Part shown: positions 54,306 to 62,033 of the stretch, one piece after another
Layout of the letters: every line of letters starts with the position of its first letter
How positions within the stretch are numbered: position 1 is the stretch's first letter
Position numbers and translations under genes: made by a program
The notes under the pieces: model-generated
Databases searched by the model: none
What the model was told of the DNA's origin: nothing
Seen by the model: only the letters and a program-made list of their open reading frames with translations
DNA from: Chitinophaga sp. CB10
Lineage (GTDB): Bacteria; Bacteroidota; Bacteroidia; Chitinophagales; Chitinophagaceae
Length of the DNA stretch: 64,000 nucleotides
Reading direction: 5' to 3'
NCBI GenBank assembly: GCA_001870995.2
Contig: MLAV02000001.1
Coordinates: 744,001-808,000 of the forward strand

Positions 54306-57300
54306 TTAACTGAGCTGCTGTTGCTTGTTGCGATACGCAGTGTAGAAGATGATCGGGAATACCAGCAGCGTCAATACCGTAGCTGTAATCAAACCTCCGA
54401 TCACCACAATCGCCAGCGGCTTCTGGGTTTCTGAACCAATGCCGTGGGAGAGCGCCGCCGGCACCAGGCCAATAGCCGCCATCAGCGCGGTCATCACCAC
54501 CGGTCTTATCCTGCTCTGCACACCCAGTTTAATGGCTTCATTCAAACTCATCTTCTGCTCCAGGTTCTTATGGAACACCGATATCAGGATCACCCCGTTC
54601 TGGATACAGATACCGAACAAGGCAATAAAACCAACGCCGGCTGAAATTCCGAAATTCATACTAGTGACGTGCAATGCCAGGATACCCCCTATCAAAGCAA
54701 ACGGAACGTTCATCAACACCAGGCCCGCATCCTTCACATTGCCGAGCATGATAAACAGCACCAGGAAAATCGCGATGATACTGATCGGCACCACCTGGCC
54801 CAGGCGCTTGGTAGCGCGCACCTGGTTCTCGAATTCTCCCGTCCAGCCAATGCTGTAGCCTTTCGGCAGCTTAATGGCCTTGCTGACTTTCGCCTGCGCT
54901 TCTGCAATGGTGCTACCCAGGTCGCGGTCGCGAACGGAGAATTTCACGCCGATGAAACGTTTGTTGCTGTCCCTGTAAATAAAGGCCGGACCGGTAATGG
55001 TAGAAATTTCCGCAATCTCCTTCAGCGGCACTTTGTTACCGTTGATGGTAGGCACCATCAGGTTAGCCAGGTCATCTTCCGTTTTGCGGTAGTTCTCATC
55101 ATAACGGATACGGATATCGAATTTCTTTTCCCCTTCGTAGAGCTGGGTGGCGGTTTTACCGCCGATCGCCATTTCGATCACCGCCTGCGCATCGCCCGTT
55201 GATACGCCGTATTGCGCCATCTTGTTATCGTCCAGGTTGATGCTCATTTCCGGCTGGCCAATGTTGCGGATTACGCCGAGGTCTTTAATACCTTCCACTG
55301 TTTTCAGCTGGCTCACCACCTGCTGGGACAGCGCTTCCAGCTTCACCAGGTCGTCCCCGTAGATCTTCACCCCGTTGGAGGCTTTGAAGCCCGCCACTGC
55401 CTCCGCTACGTTATCGCTGATAGGCTGGGAGAAGTTCAGCACAATGCCGGGATATTTCCTCAACCTGCCTTCCATCTGGGCAATCAATTCATCCTGCGTG
55501 ATCTTGCGCTTCCACTCTGCCTTCGGCGCAAGGTCTACCTGGTATTGCACGAAGTAGAAACCGTTGGGGTCCGTACCGTCGTTGGAGCGGCCCACCTGCG
55601 ACAATACCCGTTTTACTTCCGGGAAATCCCCCAGGTCCTGCCGGATGTCGTGCGCCAGCTTCACGCTTTCCGTGAGAGACATACTCATGGGCAACTCCGT
55701 CGTCACCCAGAGGCTGCCTTCATTCAACTGCGGCAGGAACTCCGTTCCCAGGAACTTGGCCGAGCCGAAGGTCAGCACCATGAAACCCAGCGCCAGCATA
55801 AGGCTCAGGCGTTTATTGCGGTAAGTCCAGTTGAAACCTTTGGTGACAATGCGGTCGAAGAACTGCACCACCACGTTGTGTTTTTCCTTTACATTTTTAT
55901 TGAGAAGAATAGAACACAGCACAGGCACCAGGGTCAGGGTAAATAACAGCGCTCCCAGCAGGGCAAAGCCGAGGGTCCATGCCAGCGGAGAGAACATTTT
56001 CCCTTCTACCTTCTGGAAGGAGAAAATGGGTACGAGGCTAATGATGATGATCAGCTTGGAGAAAAAGATGGCTTTTGCCAGCTCTCCGCCGGTTTGCTTG
56101 ATCCATCCCAGCTTGGCCATCTTGTTAAACCGCTCCATGCCGGATTTATGGGCTTTGTGATCCAGCATCACGAAGATGCCTTCCACCATTACCACGGCGC
56201 CGTCTATGATAATCCCGAAGTCGATCGCGCCCATGGAGAGGAGGTTAGCGCTCATGCCCTTCAAACGTAAACACATAAACGCAAACAGCAGCGCCAGCGG
56301 AATAATGATGGATACGATCACCGTGGTGCGCCAGTCGGCCATGAAGATGAATACAATCACCGTCACGAAAATGATTCCTTCCAGCAGGTTATGCATCACC
56401 GTATGCGTACAGAAGTCCATCAGGGTATCCCGGTCATAGAAGGTGACCATCTTGATATCATCCGGGAGGATGGTTTCGTTCAGCTCTGTGAGCTTCTCTT
56501 TCAGCCGCGCCAATACCTCCGAAGGGTTTTCGCCTTTACGCATCACCACAATGCCTTCCACGATATCATCATCCTTATCCAGCCCTACCTGCCCCACGCG
56601 GGGCGCGGAAGCCTCATGCACATTGGCCAGGTCCTTTACGAGGAGCGGCACGCCGTTGATATTCTGTACAATGATGTTTTGGATATCGTTGATGCTGTTG
56701 AGCAATCCGATCCCGCGTACCACGTAGGCCTGCCCGTTTTTCTCAATGACGTCCCCGCCTACGTTGATATTGCTTTTATTTACGGCCTGGTATAATTCCA
56801 GGGGCGTAATATCATATTTGGCCAGCCTTACCGGATCGGCGGAGATTTCATAGATCTTCTCCTGGCCGCCAAAGGCTACCACATCAGCCACGCCGGGCAC
56901 GCTCCTGATCTGGCGGTCTATCACCCAGTTTTGCCAGGTGAGGAGATCGCGGGAGTCGCGTTTGGGGCTCTTGAGATAATACCTGAAAATTTCGCCGGTA
57001 GGGCCGTAGGGTGGCTGCACTTCCGGCTCTGCGCCATCCGGCAGGCTTACGCCGGCCAGCATATTATTCACCTGTTGCCGGGCAAAGAAGTCCTCCACGT
57101 CATCGTCAAAGATGATCCTTACTACGGATAAGCCGAACATCGTCACCGAGCGTACGCTGGTTTTCTTTTGTACGGCATTCATGGATACCTCGATGGGCAG
57201 GGTCACGAAGCGTTCCACTTCCTGCGCGCTGCGGCCGTTCCACTTCGTAACGATCACGATCTGGGTGTTGGTCACATCCGGGAAAGCCTCGATAGGGGTA

Positions 57301-57407
57301 TGCACAAAGGAAAATACCCCTGCTATGATGAGCGTAGCCACTGCAATGAAAACAAACAATTTGTTTTTCAACGAGAAGGCTACGATATTTCTGATAAACT
57401 TATTCAT
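54306..57407 (-). CDS. CusA/CzcA-family heavy-metal RND transporter
   Basis: A 1033-residue inner-membrane proton-driven pump with 12 membrane segments and two large periplasmic loops. Family marks: NTQIVIVTKWNGRSAQEVERFVTLPIE, the HME-RND motif DFGIIIDGAVVMVEG in TM4, and the typical TM10-12 block GISAGVGFIALFGICIQNGV. It exports a metal cation such as Cu(I), Zn or Co; the ion cannot be assigned safely. It lies 58 bases after its fusion-protein gene and closes the operon. Confidence 0.93.
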   Translation of the reverse strand: MNKFIRNIVAFSLKNKLFVFIAVATLIIAGVFSFVHTPIEAFPDVTNTQIVIVTKWNGRSAQEVERFVTLPIEVSMNAVQKKTSVRSVTMFGLSVVRIIFDDDVEDFFARQQVNNMLAGVSLPDGAEPEVQPPYGPTGEIFRYYLKSPKRDSRDLLTWQNWVIDRQIRSVPGVADVVAFGGQEKIYEISADPVRLAKYDITPLELYQAVNKSNINVGGDVIEKNGQAYVVRGIGLLNSINDIQNIIVQNINGVPLLVKDLANVHEASAPRVGQVGLDKDDDIVEGIVVMRKGENPSEVLARLKEKLTELNETILPDDIKMVTFYDRDTLMDFCTHTVMHNLLEGIIFVTVIVFIFMADWRTTVIVSIIIPLALLFAFMCLRLKGMSANLLSMGAIDFGIIIDGAVVMVEGIFVMLDHKAHKSGMERFNKMAKLGWIKQTGGELAKAIFFSKLIIIISLVPIFSFQKVEGKMFSPLAWTLGFALLGALLFTLTLVPVLCSILLNKNVKEKHNVVVQFFDRIVTKGFNWTYRNKRLSLMLALGFMVLTFGSAKFLGTEFLPQLNEGSLWVTTELPMSMSLTESVKLAHDIRQDLGDFPEVKRVLSQVGRSNDGTDPNGFYFVQYQVDLAPKAEWKRKITQDELIAQMEGRLRKYPGIVLNFSQPISDNVAEAVAGFKASNGVKIYGDDLVKLEALSQQVVSQLKTVEGIKDLGVIRNIGQPEMSINLDDNKMAQYGVSTGDAQAVIEMAIGGKTATQLYEGEKKFDIRIRYDENYRKTEDDLANLMVPTINGNKVPLKEIAEISTITGPAFIYRDSNKRFIGVKFSVRDRDLGSTIAEAQAKVSKAIKLPKGYSIGWTGEFENQVRATKRLGQVVPISIIAIFLVLFIMLGNVKDAGLVLMNVPFALIGGILALHVTSMNFGISAGVGFIALFGICIQNGVILISVFHKNLEQKMSLNEAIKLGVQSRIRPVVMTALMAAIGLVPAALSHGIGSETQKPLAIVVIGGLITATVLTLLVFPIIFYTAYRNKQQQLS

Positions 57408-57465
57408 ATGGCTGCTGCTTTATAACGCAGTACTGAACTGCGTTTCCTGTCAATGGATCTACTGC

Positions 57466-58557
57466 TTAGTCTTTCAGCGCATCATAAATGAGCAGCTGAT
57501 TTTTAGAGATCACCTTTTCGCCTGCCTGCAGGCCGGAGGAGAGGTAAGTAACGTTGCCGGAGGTTTTGGCTACTTCCACGGGCCGCACGCTGATATTGAA
57601 CTTATCCTTGAACACCAGCACGTAGTTTTTGCTGTTGTCGAAGATCACGGCGGCGGAAGGCACGGCAATTTTCGCGTCGTTATCCTGGTAGGTAACATAT
57701 ACGGTGGCAAACATTTCAGGTTTGAGCAGCATGTTCTTATTGTCTATGCTGATGCGCACCTGCATGGTTTTGGTGGCCGGGTCAAGGAAGTTGTAGATTT
57801 TGTCAATCTTGCCGTGGAAAGGCTGATCCGGGTAGCTCACGGTTACCACGTTGGCATCGTAGCCTTCCTTGATTTTAGCGATATCCGTTTCAAACACATT
57901 GGCCATTACCCATACGTCGTCCAGCTCGGAGATGGTAAAGATATTGGTGCTGTTGTCCGTACGGATTTCCATGTTATTGTTGATGTTTTTCTCGATGATA
58001 TAGCCGGAGATGGGGGCGGTTACCAGGTAGGTAGCGCCTTTCCCTTTACGGTAGATTTTAAAGAGGTCGTTCAGGCGGGTGATTTCTGCATTGGATTTTT
58101 GCAGGTCGCCTTTGGCGTTGATCACATCCTTTTCCGTGTTGAGGCGACTGTCATACAGGTCCTGCGCCACTTTCAGGTTCTTTTCCGCCACACCCTGGTC
58201 GGATTTGGCCTGGGCCAGCTGTTTCTCGTAATCGGCGATTTCGGCACTATGAATCACGGCCAGTACCTGCCCTTTCTGAACGTAGTCGCCCAGCTGCACT
58301 TTAATATCTTCCACATAACCACTCACGAGCGGATATACTTTCAGCACCTTGCCGCCGTTGGGGGTAACCTTCCCGGATAAACGAAGTTCGTTTTGCACCG
58401 GTTCCAGTTGCGCGGTATCGATTTTAATATTTTTCAGCATGGTATCGCTGAGTACGAAGGTGCTCTTTTCAGTGTCCTCCGCTTCGCTGTGTTTGCATCC
58501 GCTCCACATCATGGCTGCCGCCAGCGCGATTCCGAGGAATATGACCGGGTGTTTCAT
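57466..58557 (-). CDS. RND efflux membrane-fusion lipoprotein (CusB/CzcB-like)
   Basis: About 363 residues from the ATG at 58557; an in-frame start at 58608 would run into the upstream gene. The N-terminus MKHPVIFLGIALAAAMMWSGC is a lipoprotein signal with the lipid cysteine at 21. A biotinyl-lipoyl-like part (VSGYVEDIKVQLGDYVQKGQVLAVI), a helical hairpin and a beta-barrel domain (DVWVMANVFETDIAKIKEG) follow. It links the RND pump to the outer-membrane channel in the periplasm. Confidence 0.92.
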   Translation of the reverse strand: MKHPVIFLGIALAAAMMWSGCKHSEAEDTEKSTFVLSDTMLKNIKIDTAQLEPVQNELRLSGKVTPNGGKVLKVYPLVSGYVEDIKVQLGDYVQKGQVLAVIHSAEIADYEKQLAQAKSDQGVAEKNLKVAQDLYDSRLNTEKDVINAKGDLQKSNAEITRLNDLFKIYRKGKGATYLVTAPISGYIIEKNINNNMEIRTDNSTNIFTISELDDVWVMANVFETDIAKIKEGYDANVVTVSYPDQPFHGKIDKIYNFLDPATKTMQVRISIDNKNMLLKPEMFATVYVTYQDNDAKIAVPSAAVIFDNSKNYVLVFKDKFNISVRPVEVAKTSGNVTYLSSGLQAGEKVISKNQLLIYDALKD

Positions 58558-58564
58558 ATACTGC

Positions 58565-59860
58565 TTATTTAAATAATTCCTGTCCTGTTGCATAGTTGAG
58601 TTCTTCATATGCGTTTACACGATTAGATAAAAACCTGTTGATATTTTTGGCATTATCACTATAGCTGTTGAAGTAGTCGATAAATTGTAAGAGGGAGATA
58701 TTACCCTTACGGAAGTTTTTAGCGACTTCGTCTATGAGCGTATCGAACTGTTGTTGGAATTCCTTGAGGTCAAAGCTTTTGTAACGCTTTTCCAGCGCGA
58801 GGATACGCTGATACGCATTCAGTACTTCGGTTTGCGCGATTGACTGCTGTTGTTTATACTGTTCCGCTTCGCTTTTTACCTGGTACTGCGCCGCGCGGAT
58901 GTTGCCCTGGTTGCGGTTCCACAGCGGGAGGTCGATGCCGAGTTTCAAGCCCACAAAGTTGTTGACATAGCTGCCGGCTTTATCATAGGTAGCGCCTACG
59001 TGCAGGTCAGGAACAGCCATGGATTTTTGGAGGCGATAATTCAGCTCCGCAGTCTGGTACTGCAGCGCGGCCACACGCACATCCGGCCGGTTCACTGCCG
59101 CGCTGTCCAGCAGCTGCTGGAGCTGAATATTGTCCAGGGTATAGTGTGCAAGATCCCCCGGCGCCAGCCTGGCTTCATAGAAGTCCTGGCTATGGAGTAA
59201 CTGTTGTAGGTTTTTCTGTGCGTTTAGTTCCTCCTGTTTTAAATCTGCATAATCGTTTTCCAGTCCTACCTGTAAGGCTTGCAGCCTGATGACGTCGGAG
59301 TGGGGCACGGAGCCTTTCTTGTCTGCTTCGGTATAGGCGTCTACGATCTTCTGCAGGTTTTCAAGTTGTTCTTTCAACACCAGTCCGCTCTGCTGGGTGT
59401 AGTAGATGTCGTAGAAGTTTTCGCGCAGCTGCAGTTTCAGCGTGCGTACCAGCTCGTCGAAGGTGGCTTCATTCATAGAAGCAGCGGCCCCCGCGAGTTG
59501 AATGCTTTTGTTTCTTTTGCCTGCCAGTTGTATCAGCTGATCGATGTCATATTGCGCCTGTCCGCCGCTGCCTATGTGAAATGGTTTGAGATGGTCGGTG
59601 CTGCCCCAGCCCAATACGGTGCTGAGTTCCGGGTTGCTCCATATCTTCGCCTGGCGCACCAGCGCTTTGGAAGCGTCTATCTGGTAGCGTTGCGCCAGTA
59701 ACATATAATTTCTGACGAGAAAGGTGTCTTCCACCTCCTGTAGCGTAACAGGGATCCGCTGCAGGGAAGCCTGTGCCTGTGATGGTGTGATATAGCCCAG
59801 GCCAGCTGTAAATACTGATAGGATCAGTAGCTTCATCTTTCGCATATAGCCTAATTTCAT
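58565..59860 (-). CDS. TolC-family outer-membrane channel (CusC/CzcC-like)
   Basis: A 431-residue protein with a signal peptide (hydrophobic about 9-24, ending PSQAQA) and a duplicated outer-membrane efflux repeat with long helices. It forms the trimeric exit duct. The start at 59860 gives six residues before a second possible Met (59845). It is first of the three exporter genes and is preceded by an array of phased boxes. Confidence 0.9.
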   Translation of the reverse strand: MKLGYMRKMKLLILSVFTAGLGYITPSQAQASLQRIPVTLQEVEDTFLVRNYMLLAQRYQIDASKALVRQAKIWSNPELSTVLGWGSTDHLKPFHIGSGGQAQYDIDQLIQLAGKRNKSIQLAGAAASMNEATFDELVRTLKLQLRENFYDIYYTQQSGLVLKEQLENLQKIVDAYTEADKKGSVPHSDVIRLQALQVGLENDYADLKQEELNAQKNLQQLLHSQDFYEARLAPGDLAHYTLDNIQLQQLLDSAAVNRPDVRVAALQYQTAELNYRLQKSMAVPDLHVGATYDKAGSYVNNFVGLKLGIDLPLWNRNQGNIRAAQYQVKSEAEQYKQQQSIAQTEVLNAYQRILALEKRYKSFDLKEFQQQFDTLIDEVAKNFRKGNISLLQFIDYFNSYSDNAKNINRFLSNRVNAYEELNYATGQELFK

Positions 59861-59871
59861 GACACAAAGCT

Positions 59872-59932
59872 CTATAAGCGAAATTAAAGGGGGCTTTAAG
59901 GGGAATTAAAAACGTATTAAAATGTAATTAAG
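59872..59932 (-). promoter_or_regulatory. 11-bp-phased ATTAAA-like box array upstream of the exporter genes
   Basis: Plus-strand reading: CTATAA at 59872, ATTAAA at 59883, CTTTAA at 59894, ATTAAA at 59905, ATTAAA at 59916, ATTAAG at 59927; all steps are 11 bases. The array fills the gap between the sensor-kinase stop and the channel-gene start. OmpR-type regulators bind half-sites one helical turn apart, so it is a candidate operator for the regulator encoded at 61323-62012. Confidence 0.5.
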
Positions 59933-61310
59933 CATTGGCGCCAAGGTGGGGGAGCAGTACTGTAAACGTGCTGCCATGGCCGGGTGTAGAGGTTACGGTG
60001 AGGTGGCCTTTGTGGATTTGCACAATTTTTTTGCAGATGGACAGGCCCAATCCGTGCCCCCGTGTTTTTTGCGCATTGCTGCCACGATAGAAGGGCTCGA
60101 ATATTTTTTGCAGGTCATCGGCAGGAATGCCTATGCCATTATCTTTCACCTGTACGGTGATGTATTGGGTAAAGAAGTCGATCGTAACGTGCGCGGTATT
60201 GTCCTTTGAAAACTTGCAGGCATTATCCACGAGGTTAATGAACAGGACCTTGAGCAGGCTTTCATTCCCGAAACAGGTTACCAGCAGGTCGTTATCCGGT
60301 ACTTTATTGAATTGTATTTCAATGCGGGATTCCCGCTGTTTCAGTCGCACCAGGTTGGCCATTTCCATCAGCAGTTCATCGATGCGTACATCGCTGAATA
60401 CAAATTCCTGGCTTTTCATTTCTGATTGGGCCAGCTGTAAGAGGCCGTTGGTAAGGTCCGTCAGGCTTTCCGCGTCTTCCAGTACGGACTGTAGTATTTC
60501 CTGGTATTCGTGGGCGCTGCGTTCTTTGGAGAGCGTAACCTGCAGCTGGCTGATGATGCTGGCCAGCGGCGTGCGCAGCTCGTGGGAAGCGTTGCTCACG
60601 AAGCTTTTCTGCAGGTCGAAGGATTCGCTCAGGCGTTGCAGCATGGTATTGAAGTTGGCGGCCAGTACAGCTATTTCATCTTTGCCTTGCACGGCCACCT
60701 GCCTGTCCTGGAGGTTATTGGCGTTGATACTGTCCACTTCCGTTACCAGCTTATCGATCGGCCTTACCATCTTCCTGGCAAAAAAATACCCCACGGCTAC
60801 CAGCACCAAAATGGCGGTAGCCAGTTCCAGGAGCAGGATGCGGCTCAGGTTCTGCAGGTTTTGAAAACCATATTTATCAAAGGAAGAAACGATCACAATC
60901 ACGGATACATTGCCCTCTGTATAATAAATGCCCACCACTTCGCCACCGCCGCCACGGTCATAGCTATACGATTTATTTTCCCTGATATAATCGAGCAGGC
61001 TTTTATGGGTACGGATGGTGGTGTCTTTCAGGTTGCTGTACAGGAGGTCGTAGCTGGGATTGTACACGAGGATACTTTCCTTGTAAAGGTCCTGGAAGGT
61101 AGTACGGTCCAGCTTTCGGAGCAGGTCCACTTTTACGTGGCCATCCTCCACGATTACGTTGGCTATGGATCGGGCCCGGTATTCGAGCCTTTCCAGGTAT
61201 TCGGCCTTACGGGATTTGGCGGAGAGATAGTACACCAGCACGGCAAAGATCATCAGCATCAGGGTGGCCGAGAGCGTGTAATAAAGCGCTATTTTATATT
61301 TGATCTTCAA
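59928..61310 (-). CDS. Sensor histidine kinase (CusS-like)
   Basis: A 460-residue inner-membrane kinase: TM1 about 8-30, a periplasmic sensor about 31-155, TM2 about 157-178, HAMP about 180-232, HisKA with H243 in SNASHELRTPLAS, and a complete HATPase (NLVDNACKFSKDN, KDNGIGIPADDLQ, GHGLGLSI). It is 12 bases after the regulator gene. The context with a metal exporter suggests it senses periplasmic metal, though no metal-binding motif stands out. Confidence 0.92.
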   Translation of the reverse strand: MKIKYKIALYYTLSATLMLMIFAVLVYYLSAKSRKAEYLERLEYRARSIANVIVEDGHVKVDLLRKLDRTTFQDLYKESILVYNPSYDLLYSNLKDTTIRTHKSLLDYIRENKSYSYDRGGGGEVVGIYYTEGNVSVIVIVSSFDKYGFQNLQNLSRILLLELATAILVLVAVGYFFARKMVRPIDKLVTEVDSINANNLQDRQVAVQGKDEIAVLAANFNTMLQRLSESFDLQKSFVSNASHELRTPLASIISQLQVTLSKERSAHEYQEILQSVLEDAESLTDLTNGLLQLAQSEMKSQEFVFSDVRIDELLMEMANLVRLKQRESRIEIQFNKVPDNDLLVTCFGNESLLKVLFINLVDNACKFSKDNTAHVTIDFFTQYITVQVKDNGIGIPADDLQKIFEPFYRGSNAQKTRGHGLGLSICKKIVQIHKGHLTVTSTPGHGSTFTVLLPHLGANA

Positions 61311-61322
61311 GGTGCGTGCGGC

Positions 61323-62012
61323 TTATGGCTCTTCGGAGAGGTAGTAGCCCATTCCGGTTTTGGTATGCAGAAGTTTGCTGTCGAAGTCCTTATCTATCTT
61401 CTTGCGGAGGAAGTTCATATAGACTTCGATTACATTGGTGCCGGTATCAAAATCGATGTCCCATACTTTTTCGGCGATGGTCAGTTTGGAGATAACCTTT
61501 CCTTTATGCAGGGCGAGAAATTCCAACAGCTGGTATTCTTTGGCGGTGAGCGCAATTTTTTTACCTGCCCGGGTAACTTCTTTCTTTTCCCGGTCTATTT
61601 CCAGGTCGGCGATGGCGATTTTAAACTGGGTGCTCTGCGTAGGTTCGGCGCCCACGCGTTTGAGGAATACGCGGATCCTGGCGAGCAGCTCCCGGAAGTC
61701 GAACGGCTTAACGAGGTAGTCGTCCGCGCCAAGTTCAAACGCCTGCATCTTATCGTCCACACCACCGAGGGCGGTGAGCATGATAATGGGCACGCGGTTG
61801 TTTTTAGCGCGGATCACTTCGCAGAGTTCATACCCGTTAAAGTGGGGGAGGTTGAGGTCCAGGATGACGAGGTCATAGGAATTGCCGGCAGCAAGTCCTT
61901 TCCCGATGCGGCCATCGTAGGCTACGTCCACTTCAAAGCCGTTTTCTTCCAGCCCTTGTTTGACGGCGTTGGCCACTTTAACTTCGTCTTCTACCACCAG
62001 GATTTTTTGCAT
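61323..62012 (-). CDS. OmpR-family response regulator (CusR-like)
   Basis: A 229-residue two-domain regulator. The receiver has acidic E8-D9, phospho-acceptor D52 in LVILDLNLP and a Lys in DYLVKPF. The C-terminal winged-helix domain (about 130-226) includes KEYQLLEFLALHKGKVISK and NVIEVYMNFLRKKID. Probably activates the exporter genes; see the phased boxes at 59872-59932. It lies 21 bases after the ABC-F gene. Confidence 0.94.
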   Translation of the reverse strand: MQKILVVEDEVKVANAVKQGLEENGFEVDVAYDGRIGKGLAAGNSYDLVILDLNLPHFNGYELCEVIRAKNNRVPIIMLTALGGVDDKMQAFELGADDYLVKPFDFRELLARIRVFLKRVGAEPTQSTQFKIAIADLEIDREKKEVTRAGKKIALTAKEYQLLEFLALHKGKVISKLTIAEKVWDIDFDTGTNVIEVYMNFLRKKIDKDFDSKLLHTKTGMGYYLSEEP

Positions 62013-62033
62013 GGAGTTAGTTTTTTGCTCGCG

